Made by a program: the position numbers and the translations under genes. The notes under the pieces are model-generated. The model was not told the DNA's origin and did no database searches. It saw nothing but the letters and a program-made list of their open reading frames with translations. Of a DNA stretch of 64,000 nt, positions 27,218 to 40,044 are shown in pieces (position 1 is the stretch's first letter; each line of letters starts with the position of its first letter). The stretch is from Triplophysa rosa (lineage: Eukaryota; Chordata; Actinopteri; Cypriniformes; Nemacheilidae), in assembly GCF_024868665.1 (NCBI RefSeq), contig NC_079906.1:13888807-13952806 (forward strand). The letters run 5' to 3'.

Positions 27218-30200
27218 ATGGAGCAGTATACTACAACCAGTGGGGACCAAATTGTGGTGCAGGCTGCTAATGGGCAGCTCCAACAACAGGTAAGATGTGA
27301 TTCACAGTAAACAGGTTTGTGGTTAGTCAGTGATATACTGTCAAACAAGACCATGCATGTGTTTAGTATTTCCTTGGATTTTACTAATTTGATTTAACTT
27401 GTACTGTAGGCAGATCTTTAAGGAATAAGGGGGAGAGTACATCTGAGTCAATGTTATTTGATGCTACCTACAGAGTCTGCTGTTGAAAGGCACCAAGATC
27501 AATGTTGCAACATATTTGCAATGCATATAACTTGATTTTCGCCTATATACTTAATTTTCGAACAACATCGCATTAGACAAAAATACAAGCCTGCTCGATT
27601 TCATGCTCAAAAATGACAGAATATCACTTTGCAGTCTGGAAAACAGGGTTTAAGTAAACGTATGTGCAAGTTGTGATGTGAAATTATCCACAGGCTCAGG
27701 GTACCATAACAGCAGTACAGCTGCAGACAGAAGCACCCGTCGCTACGGCAACGGGCCAGCAAGTACAGACTCTCCAGGTAGTTGTGTGAACTCTTACTCT
27801 GACCCGAAGACTCATCGTGTTGCATTGTCAGACGTGAGCTCATCCAGCATGCCTTGCATTTACTTTTAACACATTGTGATCAAAATCAGCCAGTGACCTT
27901 CCGTGATGTCGACCATTGTCCGTGTTGCCGTGGTACCAATGCATCTGGTCAGGACACATTTTAAAAAGGAATTTGTGTCTGGAAAAGAATTTCAGGAGTG
28001 GATCTTGGAAAATTCACACTCTTGTGTTTGTCTGCAGTGTGTGCTGCATGATGTAACCACTGTACAGTATGTGTAACAACCAGATACAGTTGTCTGGGAC
28101 GCTTCTGGAAAGTCATCATCACTCACAGGATGTTATGTGTCTCTGCTTGGATGTCGTGCTATATGGATTTGGATGGACTGCATGGTTGTCTGAATATTAT
28201 CTCTCCTCGCTAAACATGTTTGTGTACCAATCCAAACATGTGAAAATGCAGCTACCTCATTACTGTCATTAGTACCTGTCCAGAGCTTTTACTGAAAAAA
28301 TAAGGGCCTTTTAGATCATGTTTTTCACTTATCTAATAATCAAAGCAATGGTAATGTGGTCTTAGATAAAATCTTGATCAATGGTGGCATAAGTTCTGCA
28401 CAACACATAACTAAAATGTGTCCCATTTATTGCTTCAAAACAGCATGCACTGGTCTAAGATTCTGCTCTCCACACCCTCATTAGACCTTTTGGCCCCCAC
28501 ATTAACTCTGTCTGTGTGTATGCTCAGGTGCAGGGCCAACCCTTGATGGTGCAGGTGAGTGGCGGGCAGTTGATTACATCCACAGGTCAGCCCATCATGG
28601 TGCAGGCCATGTCTGGTGCTCAAGGGCAGACCATCATGCAGATGCCAGTTTCTGGAGCTCAGGGCCTTCAACAGGTAAGAGAACCCCCAATATGGGATGT
28701 AATTGTGTAAGTCTTTGCACATTCTGTTTGTTTATTAGCGCATTTTTTCTTTTTATCCTTAAGGATCTAAATGGCCAAGTGGTTCATAACTGTATTATGA
28801 TTAGTTTAGTGACTTGTTTTGTGAATATGTTTCTTTAGAGGACATTTTTATGTTTATTATTGCAAATGTGATTCATATCTGTTGGTGTGGTTCATGATTC
28901 TGTATGTTGTATGTGTATATGTAGATCCAGTTGGTTCAGCCGGGTCAGATTCAGTTGCAGGGAGGTCAAACTCTTCAGCTTCAGGGTCAGCAAGGTCAGG
29001 CTCAACAATTCATCATACAGCAGCCTCAGGCAGCCATCACTGCGGGCCAGAACCAGGTCTCACACACCTTTCACTACTCTCTGATCTATAAACGTACTTG
29101 TTTATTATGCATATTTTATCATACGTGTCATACTCAAAGTGTGTGCAACCTGTACAAGACCGCATTGCTTAAAAAAGCATGATGTACTGATTATAAATGT
29201 GTTCTGTGTTTTACAGGGGCAGATTACATTACAGGGACAGCAGGTTGCCCAGACAGCCGATGGACAGACTATTGTATACCAGCCTGTGAATGCTGATGGC
29301 ACAGTTCTGCAGCAGGGTATTAAAATCTGCTTCATATCAGATATACTTTACCATATTTACTTTAATCTACGAAAACCAGCATCATCAGGACTGTCACTTG
29401 AATTTATGGTCTCTGGAACATTAACAGTTTTTACTTCCTCAGGCATGATCACCATCCCAGCAGGCAGTCTGGCTGGAACTCAGATCGTCCAGGCAGCGGG
29501 CGGCACTAACACTGTCACAACCAACAGCGGTCAGGGAACAGTGACCGTTACCCTGCCAGTATCTGGCAACATGGTGAACGCTGGGGGAATGGTCATGGTA
29601 AGACCTTCTGATGAGGTACCTAACCAAGCTCAAGAGTTTCCTTCATTAACTGTTACAGGTGTGGGGATTGCATGCTTGCTTATGGGACTCGCCTTTTCAG
29701 CCTACTGAAAATGTATTTAATATGTTTAGTAATGTCTTTAACTTCCTAGTGTCTTCCAAGAATTTGATGATTTATTCAGAGGCACGTTGAAACGGCTGAC
29801 TTCCCTCTGCTTTGTGTTAATCTTTAGCACAGATTACAGTGTAAGGGTGATATATATCAGCCATCTCATCACAAATGATCCACTCAGCTGTTCTGTGGGT
29901 GTCCTTTTCTCACGCACATAGCGTGTCACCATGATTTCAACATTTCCTGCACGTATTACATTAGCTGATGCATGATCGAGTAATAAATAAATATATGGGT
30001 GCTTACCTACAATTGATAATTAATTGAATGAAGTTTTTTCATTAGCAAATACATGTTTTATACATTGTTTTAAAATGGATGACTGAGTTAATTGTTAACT
30101 CTTCTTGTACCCGCTCTGCCAGATGATGCCAGGCGGTGGTGCTGTGCCCGCTATACAACGAATCCCTCTGCCAGGGGCCGAGATGCTTGAAGAGGAGCCG

Positions 30201-31684
30201 CTTTATGTTAATGCCAAGCAATACCACCGCATCCTAAAGAGACGCCAGGCCAGAGCCAAGCTGGAGGCAGAGGGCAAAATCCCTAAAGAACGAAGGGTGA
30301 GTTATTGTTTATCTCCTGAATATCACAATATTGATTCGAATCATTCCTGATAACCAGACTGATTCCCCGCTGTCTCCTGCAGAAATACCTTCACGAGTCA
30401 CGTCACAAGCACGCCATGCAGAGAAAGCGCGGCGATGGGGGGCGGTTCTTCTCACCTAAAGAGAAAGAAGAAATGGCCTTGGCCATGCAGGTGAGAGAGC
30501 AGGGCTATGTCAAGCAAGAAGACCTCCACAATGCCACTGAACTCATGAGCTCGCATTGGCTTACCGAGCACACCCCGTCCCTCGCATAGACACTCATCTC
30601 TGCCCTCATTGAACTCCTTCCTGCTATGATTCACTGTTGGTGTCTGCTCTCGCATGCTAATTTTTGCTTGGCTGCTTTACTCTGGCTTGTTGGCGTCTTG
30701 AGTCGGTGTGTTGTCTCATTGCTAAAGCATTGTTCTAAGTGAAATATTTATGCCAACAGACTCAAAGTCTCAGGCCTGCTGTGGTCTGTGTAAATGATGT
30801 GGTGTCTGTTTTTAATTCTGCAGTATTTAACAAAAACAAGAGAAGATCTTGCTCATCTCAGTCTTTCAGAATGAAATGTTCTTTAACATCTAATATTATT
30901 ACGAACTGTATAGACCACAGCAGGTGGAACAAATCATTGTCACAATGTCAGTACCATTTTTGTATGAAATCACTGAAAATATTAAAATGAATTCAAGGGA
31001 CAAGAAGTTCAAAAAATGTTTTATTTTGTTGTCCTTTATGATGTCCTTCAAAAAAATTTTTTATTGAGAATACCTGTCTGTTGCTTTTTAGTTTGCTGGA
31101 TGAATGCTTGTACTGTCCTTTGCCTTGCTTTTTGTACGCATGCAGTTACTGTTTTTGGTTCATGCCTGTCACACATTGTGATTTTTATGGAGAGTTAAAT
31201 ATTCTGATTAAAACCATAAATATGTAGCGACTGACTTCCAAAGTTTGGAACCAAATTAAACTGCTTTACTGTGGATCTTTTATTTGTGCATGTTATTTTT
31301 GTTTATCAGATCTTACCACCTTTTTATTAAACATTTGGGAGTTATTTATAGATGATTTTCTCATCTGGTAATGTTAAATAAGTGTGTAGATCAAAGTCTG
31401 AATGGCAAAATGAGACTGGTAAATATAAACTTTTTTTACCTTTAACTTATTACTAGTTATTCAGTGGCATGCCATAAATCAACGTCTCAAGTGCAGAGTA
31501 GACGGGTATGAAATACTTGTTTGGGAAATGTGTTATAGAGATGCTGAGTGAAGCATATCTGAAATCATGAGTGAGGCTAATGATTGATCACTCTTTCATT
31601 CCTTCCCTAATTTTTCTGCAGGAACAGCAAGAGCAGAACCAGGTGGGAGACGAAACTGTGGCTCAGATGATCCGAGTCTCATAG
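27218..31684 (+). CDS. nfya: nuclear transcription factor Y subunit alpha
   Basis: Nine coding exons: 27218-27289, 27694-27777, 28528-28674, 28925-29056, 29217-29316, 29443-29597, 30123-30296, 30383-30490 and 31622-31684, giving 344 aa (human 347). NF-YA joins the NF-YB/NF-YC histone-fold dimer in the nucleus and reads CCAAT boxes. Residues 1-230 are the Gln-rich activation region (QGQPLMVQVSGGQLITSTGQ; QQVAQTADGQTIVYQPVNAD). The core follows: the subunit-binding helix EEPLYVNAKQYHRILKRRQA (about 254-273), the linker, and the DNA-binding block HESRHKHAMQRKRGDGGRF (about 292-310). The C-terminus ends QMIRVS, as in mammals. The ATG exon starts at an acceptor at 27199, so 5' UTR exons lie upstream. 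Exon 4 uses a weak-looking donor, GTCTCA. Confidence 0.97.
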
Positions 31685-32495
31685 CAGTGAAGTGAATCTG
31701 AAGGCCTAAAAATGACACCTGTGTGAAACAACATCCAGCCTCCAACTCAATACTAACAGACATACTCCTAATTCATGTTTGTCAAGACTGTTTCACCTTT
31801 CTCATGTCTTCCACTATAAAGGAGGGGGCTGTTTGTTTTCTCTTCCAGGTCTAATGTTTCTCTAATATTGAGAGCCATTACTGCTTGTGCAAAGCATAAT
31901 GAATTTAGCTCGCAGTTTTAAAACCTATTAACTGTTAAAGCAGAAATTGTCCCGCAGAGAGGAGTCCATGCACGTCTAAGTGCTAGCCAATGAATCATTT
32001 AGTGATGTGTCTCAAAGGTGGGAATAGAATGAACAAACGGGTACAGTTTGTCAATGAATTGCATGAAAACTGGGGTAATATAGTTTTTTTCAAGTTTGTT
32101 GTTTCAAGTCAGTGGTATAACCACACATGTGAGAAACTAGTGTATTGCACAAGTGCATGGTAGTGTAAAGTGTCTTTTACATGTTTGACATGGGAAAATG
32201 AAGGTTGGGGAAACAAAGCAAAAGGGGCAACATTTTTTGTATATCAGCACTCATCGCCTAGGAAACTCTGGACGTCCTTGTCTCCTTGGCTTTTGTACAC
32301 TTTTCACTCTTGAATTATTTTTTACATTAGTGGTTTGATGCCAGAACTATAATTTGTTATTTGAAGTGAATTGAGAATTGGTGGCTGTTCCTAGTATGGA
32401 TTTATGGCTCATGTGCTTATGGGAACTGTTTGTTAATAATTGTTTGAGTTTTGTCTTGTGACATGAATTTTCATTAAATTGTGTGAAGTGCATTT
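31685..32495 (+). other. nfya 3' UTR
   Basis: AT-rich, exon-free sequence after the nfya stop. An ATTAAA signal near 32474 is followed by a transposon remnant (GGATGAACTATCCCTTTAAG at 32501-32520), which suggests the gene ends here. Confidence 0.55.
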
Positions 32496-32500
32496 AATTT

Positions 32501-33030
32501 GGATGAACTATCCCTTTAAGCAGGTCAGCGTTGCGTATTTTGTTTAAATAAATGTGGGGCATGTTCAAGCTCAAACCGGTGCGCAACGTTTTGCTACGGT
32601 TTCCGTGTTGAACGACACGGTTCCTGGAAACGGTTTGCAACGGTGTGCAACAAGGTTTGAGATGCGTTTTCTCTTGTTTGGTGGGCGTGTCAAGAATGTC
32701 GGCCCAATCAGCAGCAACATGCATATAATCCACGCGGTATTAAAGAGACAACTCGCACTATGGGTCCAGGTAAAGTCGTTTAAATGTGTCCGCTGCAGCT
32801 CGGTATACGCAACAATTGAAGATATTATAAGATATGTATTTTGCAGTATTAAACACGTATTTATTCCGATTTCATCAGGCTCTAAAAATTCTTCAAAAAT
32901 AACACAAAGAATGGCCTTCTCCTGCCATAGTTCAACTCTTGCGTCATCACAACAGGGTGTTCAACCGCACCACCGTTTCCGTTAAAAAAACGTTTTGCAA
33001 CGTTTTGTCGGGGCTGAACGCAGCCGTGTT
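32501..33030. mobile_element. MITE end plus possible inverted-repeat element
   Basis: 32501-32520 is the right end of the foldback MITE family. From about 32560 to 33030 the two ends are imperfectly inverted: GTGCGCAACGTTTTGC with GGTTTCCGTG on the left, and CCGTTTCCGTTA with CGTTTTGCAACGTTTTGTCG on the right. No target duplication was identified. The 143-codon open frame across it is not a recognisable protein. Confidence 0.4.
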
Positions 33031-33321
33031 AAACTTAGATTAAATAAAGGTTGTTCACCTTCTTAGTGTATTTTAAAATTATATTTAATCTGTATGAAAT
33101 GCAACATACATGATTTCCAAACCACGTTTTTGCATAACAGCTCAAATGGTTAAAACGTCCTAGAAAGGGCTCTGTAGCATGCCTACACGCAGTGGTGTAG
33201 TCTACGTGATACGCAGGTATCAAGCATTTCCGTATACCCACTTAAAAAAGCGCGATGATACGTAACAACATCTTATTGTGTCAGGAAAGTGAGACGCACT
33301 AACTGGCACTAACCGGTAGAT

Positions 33322-33500
33322 ATGAAACGCAAGCAAAAACTACACTATTTCAGTGTTTTCGTAAGCCTGCCCCTGAAGCTACTGGAGCTTCGGGTAACGC
33401 TGCCTGCAGCTGCAGCAGGTGTTACAGAAAATGAGCCCGACGAGGCTGAGAGGCTCATGCGACGCTATACGTGGGGTCCCCATCCCTCGCGATAGTGTCC
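33322..33500 (+). pseudogene. possible relic of a transposase N-terminus
   Basis: Begins ATG with MKRKQKLHYFSVF, a basic start reminiscent of hAT-type transposases. After a frame change the coding-like text KPAPEATGASG and, in another frame, GVTENEPDEAERLMRR follow. The rest is lost. The identification is only by resemblance. Confidence 0.3.
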
Positions 33501-34348
33501 CGGGGTCGCAATTGCGTACACTGTTCGCCGGTGTATTATACTTTCTGCTGATAACTTTTAAACCACTGCGTAGTCTTTAATAAAACGAGCATATTTGTTA
33601 TCATTAACATAACTGTAAGGGGATTATTGGCATATTAAATTGTATCTAACTAGCCCAGGTAGTTTGTGTGGTGAATCAATACATGAGGGAGAAAAAGAGA
33701 TAAGGTATACTACAATGTTCATAATTGTTTTAGATGATAAGAAATTAGAACTCCTGGCCAGCCAGGCTAGAGACACTGCTGCCAGCAATCTATACGTACA
33801 ACGGGTGCTTGATAAAACTGCACAAATGTTCATTGTTAATTATTATAGTTAACTATCAATGTCAATAATAGACGAGGCGGAATCCAGCTTCTTATTCGCA
33901 GCTTCTTATTGACGCTATCCGCTCCGCTCCACCTTAAAAGTCGCGACGCTTCCGTGGTTCCGGTTTCTTATTCACGCTCAGTTTAGGGACTCACTTATTA
34001 GCGTTTCTTTTTTTTTTGCTGTTGTGTGTAGAAAAGAATAATCAACAGTATCTAAATATTAATAACGCTGTGCGTGTGTGTGTGAGGGACATGTTTTTAT
34101 ATCCCGGTGGGGGTGGGGACCTAAACCTGAATACACACCAACACATGGGGACTCGTGTCACCATGGGGACCAAAATTGAGGTCCCCATGGGCAAAAAAGC
34201 TAATAAATTGTACAGAACAATATTTTTTAAAAATGTAAAAACTTTTCTATGTTCTTTAGGTTTAGGGGTTGGGTTAGGGGATAAAATATACATTTTGTAC
34301 AGTATAGAAAACATTACGCCTATGGACTGTCCCCGGAGTAAACCAGAC

Positions 34349-34361
34349 GTGTGTGTGTGTG

Positions 34362-34409
<48 letters not shown>

Positions 34410-34410
34410 C
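34349..34410. repeat. (GT)n microsatellite
   Basis: Long GT run with two interruptions, ending GCGCGCGC. It follows a repeated sequence with GGGGACC and GAGGTCCCCATGG motifs (34100-34345) that looks like a DNA-transposon remnant. Long open frames crossing it on both strands are spurious. Confidence 0.85.
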
Positions 34411-34713
34411 TCTGCTGACTGCCTGGCAGAGCTGAATGCCCCTTGAGATGATAGTGGACTTCATGAAGAACCCTCATATCACTCCCTTCTTTCTCAATAT
34501 CAATGGCAGAATTGTTTAAATTATGTTTATGTTTGTAAAATGCACAGTATGAACCGTTTTAATATGCAGTACTAACTATGCATATCTGTAATTAACCTGT
34601 CCTCTTACATCTTATGTATTATGCTATGCATTCATGTTTTAATCTTTTTCTTTCTATTTCCTGTGTTTGTGCGTGTGCACAGTTGGTAAATAAAGCTCAT
34701 TCTGATTCTGATG
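34411..34713 (+). mobile_element. 3' end of a non-LTR retrotransposon
   Basis: Ends AATAAAGCTCATTCTGATTCTGATG, the short-tandem tail (TTCTGA) typical of fish LINE 3' ends, preceded by LINE-like 3' sequence. Only the last roughly 300 bp are present. Confidence 0.5.
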
Positions 34714-35823
34714 CATAGTTATTATAATTGTACAACTATATAACGACAGAACAACATTTCAGTGTACCATTCAATGCATTAGTTATTGATTACATATAGT
34801 GCTCTTGGCTAATTACATGCCGATGTAAAGACATGTTGACATTTCTACTGTAGCTTTTTAAGTCCATGAAGTTGGCATTTGTGACAAGACATATAAATGT
34901 TGAAATATTGGACCATTGGCGCAGCTTTATCTCAGCTGGCTTTGATGGTGCGTTGAAAGTGTCACTGCAGAGTTATACCAATTATTATTGCCTATCACCA
35001 TGCAAAATACAGAAGACAGGGCAAAAGAACTCGTGAAATATCATTATGATACATAGTGCATCAAAATGCAGTGTCATCAGTTTGCCTAAAAGAATACAGA
35101 ACGTTACGTGCGGTTTTACGTACTATTCAAACGTGGTATGGAGCAGGTGTACATTTATTTCGTACCAACGAACATTTTCATGAATCCGAAAATGTATCCA
35201 TTCTGCTCGTGTTTCATGAATGAGGCCCATTGTCCACCTAATTAATAATTATGACCTAATGTACAGTTAAGTTCAAATGTCTGTACATGTAGACATCATT
35301 AGGATTGTTGTCAAATGTGTTCCCCTCTACTAGCGTTAATTATAAACCCAAAGTACATTTGTGTGTCACTGTTTTTTCCTACCTCTACCACACTCCTTTC
35401 TGTTTCTCCTAGGCCTACCATAGCATCCTTCCGCTGGTACTGGAAGACCAGGGGTCTCTGGTTGTACTGATTACAGCAACATTCTATAATAAACATTACA
35501 GCAAAAAGTTTTGACTGACTGCTCTCAGAATTGGAATACACATGAATTAAAACAAGTAATAACAATAGCACAAAAAGGAATAGAATATATAGTAAAAACT
35601 ATAAATAGCAGCAGTAATAGGTGTGTTTGTGCATGGGTTTGTTTGTGTGTACCAATAGATTTTTACCTTTTAAATCTTTTAAAGTAATTTATTATATACA
35701 TTTGTGAATTAAAGTATGCTGAAGTGTTGCTAGTGTGTGCTGCATGTGCATTTGTGTGTGTTGTGTAAAAGTATGTGTGTGACATTAGAAACTGGCAGCA
35801 ATTGTGTCAGGGTGTGTCTCTAT

Positions 35824-36335
35824 CAGTGTTGGGTGTAACTAGTTAAGTAATTAGTTACTGTACTTACTGTTACTAATTTAATTACTTTACCCTTGAAAAA
35901 GTAAAGTAAGGGATTACTCTTATTTTTTCTGTAATTTAATTACAGTTACTTTTGATGTAATTAAACTAAATACTTTGTATAATATACAGTATGTATGTGT
36001 ATTATAATAGTGGAATTGACATCAAAATTCAGAGTCGAACTTTAAAATCTGTGCTTTAATGTATAATTCTCACATTTGTAATACTTTGGTCAGTTAATAA
36101 TACTACTTTATGTAGTTTAATATTATTTATTTGAATGAATTAAAAGAGCCATTTCATGCCTATCCTTGAATGACTTAACTAATCAAGGTTGATGTAGGAT
36201 ATAGAAAGTAATTAGTAATAAGTAACTAAATACTTTTTGGAGAGAGTAATTTGTACAGTAATCTAATTACACTATTGAATATGTAATTAGTAACTAGTAA
36301 TTAATTACTTTTTGAGAGTAACTTACCCAACACTG
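35824..36335. mobile_element. complete hAT MITE (CAGTGTTGGG family)
   Basis: 512 bp, starting CAGTGTTGGGTGTAACTAG and ending AGTAACTTACCCAACACTG. Flanked by GTCTCTAT (35816-35823) and GTCTCTAC (36336-36343), 7 of 8 bases the same. No coding capacity. It is the full-length reference for the half copy at 15268-15465. Confidence 0.88.
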
Positions 36336-37260
36336 GTCTCTACTGTCTTCCTACCTCTATGACACTTGACTCTGCTGCAACAGCTGAGCTGTCTGCACTG
36401 GGTCTAGCAACATTCTAGTTTTGAATAGATGGACACACAATTCAGATAAGAGAGAATATAAATTAGCCAATGGTTTATAATACCTCATCTAACTATTGCA
36501 TTTAAGTGTTTGTAAAAAAGCCTATGTTCCACACTAGGATTAATTACATGCATGAGTCCAATGTTTTCTTTTAATATTATGACATATTTATTCAAAGTAA
36601 AGTTCATTACAAATGTCCACAGTTCATTCTCTGTGGTTCACTTTAAATGATTCAATGATCTCTTATATTCGCTAGTGACTGAAAAGTTCAATAGTTTAAA
36701 TGAATCGGTTCAAATGAGTCATTCGTGTGCGAGTCATTCGTGTGCGAAATGTGCGTTCATACTGGCGAACTCGCTGTGTACAGTATACGCTGATTCAACG
36801 ATCCAATTGCACAGCTAAAGACATTACAATGATGTACGTCATGTTAATTTAAGAAATTTAAAGAAATTAAACGTACTTGGATGCAAAACAAACAGCCGTG
36901 AAACACAGGATGGCTCTTGTTCTGCATCTCTTTTTAGCGCCTCAATGTGCTGATAACGAAACAGCGCCTCCACTGTGGCGTAATGTCGCAACTGCATTTA
37001 CAAATGACAGTCTGTTAAATGCAAGGCACGCAGCATTTCTTGTGAAGACTCACAACATAATTTTAGCGAGAGCCTGATGCGGCACGACATTTGACGGATT
37101 TCACAATTTCTCTATGCAGGAAAAACCCTGCATACAGCTGCACACCACTTGTTTAAAACATGTAAATTGCGGGGTCCGTCCAGTTCGCGCGCAGAGCGAG
37201 TGTGCTCTGCTCACGCTGCGCATGGGTACTGCGCATGTCAGACACCACAGAGCCGCTTCA

Positions 37261-37364
37261 AGCTGAACACACCCCATATCGATATTAACGATATTGTCTA
37301 ATCCCGCATCGCGTTGAAAAAATATATCGATATATCTTTAAAATCGATATATCGCCCAGCCCTA
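37261..37364. mobile_element. end of a 'GGGCTGGGCGATA' element
   Basis: Ends ATCGATATATCGCCCAGCCCTA, the right terminus of a common fish hAT type. A second left-type start (AGGGCTGGGAGGTGCGACGA) occurs at 37741. The partner ends were not paired. Confidence 0.45.
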
Positions 37365-37949
37365 CCAGTACTATGGCTTTTATTCTAGGTTTTTGACGTG
37401 TACAGCTACTATATCGCAAGTAGCCTACAGCAGTCTCAGTCTGTTTAGTAAACGGTGTTAACCCTAAATTCCACCTTATCTACTGATATTTCAGCCATGC
37501 AATTCAAGCTTAACCAGTCTAACCAGCTGTGTTTTCTGTTTTCTTACCTCTACGGCACTGCTGTCCTCCAAGGTGCAGCAGCCGAATTTAAAACTTTTGA
37601 AAAGAGTTCGGTTAATTTTACGCATTTGGCAGCGTCGGCCTTAAGAGCCCTTTTTTGCTTTCTCTAACTTTTTCTGCACAGCCTTTCCCCTTTTTTAAGG
37701 TCCATTATCTAGCTTTTACTGACAATTAGCTCGTTGCACTAGGGCTGGGAGGTGCGACGATGTTATTGTAAATCGCCGATGTCTCGCAAATATGCCGATG
37801 TCTCGCAAATATGCCGATGTCGATTACAACAGACAGATACCAGACGATAATCGATAATAATGGAAAATACGCGTTATATAACATTTTCATGCGATGTAGG
37901 TTTTAGCATGAACGTTCATGTTCATATGTCCAGGCAATCAGTAACAGTG

Positions 37950-38527
37950 TGTCATGGCTCTGCTTCATTTAGTCATGTTTTACTTGGTCCTGTAGCAGAG
38001 TCATGACAAAGCCTTTGGTTATGTGTGGAGAGAAACATATTATTGTCCTTTTGACAATAATATACGTTCTCTCCAGTGTCTCGTCTCTGTTCCCGCCATC
38101 TCGTTTCCTTGTTATCCTTCCCTGAGTGTTTCATTACCCACACCTGCCCTGTGTCGTTATCCCTCGTTTGTGTTCCCCTACAAATACCCTCTTGTTTCTT
38201 TGTCTTGAGTTCGTGGATTACGTTGTATGTACTTTGTACCGTGCCCCTGTCTGTTGTGAGTTCATACCTTGTTGGAGTCTTGCCTTGTTTGGATGACGTG
38301 TCTTAGTTTAGTCTTGTCTTTATCTTTTTGATTAATAAGTCTAGTTGTTCTTTTCTTGTTTTACCCTTCATGGGAAGTCTTTTGGTTTCTGTTTGTTCTT
38401 AGTTTTGTTCCTGATTTATACCCCATCGTGGGTTTTTGTTTTGTGTTTTTCAAATAAATATTTCTTGTTTAACCCCTTCACCACTGCCTGCCTGCATTTG
38501 GGTTCTCCCTCTCCGAAAGTCGTGACA
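37950..38527 (+). repeat. LTR1
   Basis: 578 bp, TGTCATGG...CGTGACA. Two strong hairpins: arms TGTCATGGCTCTGCT / AGCAGAGTCATGACA near the start, and 38026-38075 (TGGAGAGAA...TTCTCTCCA enclosing ATATTATTGTC / GACAATAATAT). AATAAATATTTC near 38453 may be its poly(A) signal. Confidence 0.88.
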
Positions 38528-38562
38528 GATCCACGAAACACAACTACCCCATAAGGCAGCAC

Positions 38563-39735
38563 ATGGACTCAACAGCTCCCCGGTGGTCATGCACCTCCAA
38601 CCCGGTGTGGTGGGAGTCAATAGCCTCCCAGTCGCACGCTGGAGGTGGCCCCTTCCCGGCTCAGCGCCATCGTCCACTGGGGACTAGCTGGAGGTCGAGG
38701 CCAGGGGGCCTCCGTCCCCGAGGTGCTGGTTTGTGCCTACCTGGTGCCGGGATGGACAACCCTCCACCTTTTCCGGAGCGGGAGGAGTGGTTTATCAGCC
38801 GTTCCCCAGTCGGCTGCAGCTTCGAGAGGACTGGTCAAAGCTCCTCTCCCAGCTGCCGTCAGGACTCCTCTCGTTCCGGTCTGTTGTCCATCCCGGAGGA
38901 CTATGTTGTGGGCACCCTCACCTTGGGAACGCCCCACGCTCTCCTCCTCCCCTGCAGCCTCACCACCCGTCAGCCTTGGGGGCAAGCGGGGGAGACGAGA
39001 GTCCTGGGGGTCACCTCCGAGGAGTCCCAGCCGGAGCCAGCCGTACCCGTCACATCCTTTCTTCAGCCGACCACCAGGCGGTGGCTCGGCTGAAGAAAAA
39101 GAGGCAGCGGCGGCAGCGCGGGCCTCCGTCCCAGCCGGTGCAGCAGCCGGAGCGTCCCAGCCGGTGTCAGCAGGCGTCCGCAGGTCCAGTCGTGTCAGTC
39201 CGGTGCAGCCGGTCCAGTCCGTGTCCAGCCGGTGTCCAGTCGTGCCGAGCTCCAGCCGGTGCAGCCGGCATCCAGTCCGGTGCAGCCGGCTCCAGTCCGG
39301 TGCAGCCGCGTCCAGTCCGGTGCAGCCGGCGTCCAGTCCGGTGCAGCCGGCGTCCAGTCCGGTGCAGCCGGCGTCCAGTCTTGTGTCCAGTCCTGTGTCC
39401 AGTCATGTGTCCAGGTCCGTGTGATCCAGTCCGGTGATCCAGCCGGCGTCCAGTCCGGTGGTCCAGCCGGCGTCCAGTCCGGTGCAGCCGGCGTCAGTCC
39501 GGATCCAGCCGGCGTCAGTCCAGCCGTCCAGCCCGAGTGTCCAGCCGGCGTCCAGTCCGGTGATCCAGCCGGCGTCCAGTCCGGTGATCCAGCCGCGTCC
39601 ATCCGGTGATCCAGCCGGCGTCCAGCCGGCTTCAGCCGGCGTCAAGCCCTGTCCAGCCGGCCTTCCAGCCGGCTCAAGCCCTGTCCAGCCGGCCTTCCAG
39701 CCGGCGTCAAGCCCTTCCAGCCGGCCCCTGGGAAA
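38563..39735 (+). pseudogene. broken retroelement ORF, internal region 1
   Basis: Homologous to the ORF at 40653, starting MDSTAPRWSCTSNPVWWESI, but single-base losses move it among frames (pieces in different frames at 38563-39093, 38645-39424 and 38733-39437). The 3' half is the 21-bp minisatellite. Because the unit is a multiple of three, all forward frames and some reverse frames stay open through it, so frame length there is not evidence of coding. Confidence 0.6.
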
Positions 39736-40044
39736 CTGCCAGGGCCAAAGACTGTCCCCCCAGGACTCCCCCTAAGTCCCCCAGGACTCCGCGCCCTCGA
39801 GCGCAGCCGGGGACGGGACTTTTCCCCACTACCCTTTTGGACTGCCCCCTATGGGCCCTTGTTTGGCCCCCCCCCCTCCCATGTTTGTTGTTTTTATTGG
39901 CTCACCCTAGTCCTGTTATTTTTTGTCTGTCTGCCACTGATTTTGTTTTCATGTTTTGTCTGTTCATGTCACTGTCTCAGTCGTCTTGTCTCGTCCGTCT
40001 ACCCCTTGGTGAGCACTGGAGGTGCTCATTTAAGGGGGGGCTTC

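Noticed and set aside
32554..32985. 143-codon plus-strand frame
   Set aside because: Lies in an inverted-repeat element, no recognisable domain, composition not protein-like.
34016..34477. Open frames of up to 140 codons on both strands
   Set aside because: They depend on the GT microsatellite and a repeated element; no protein similarity recognised.
39167..39645. Long overlapping reading frames on both strands in the retroelement
   Set aside because: They run through a GC-rich 21-bp repeat with no stop in several frames; length there is a property of the repeat, not evidence of genes.
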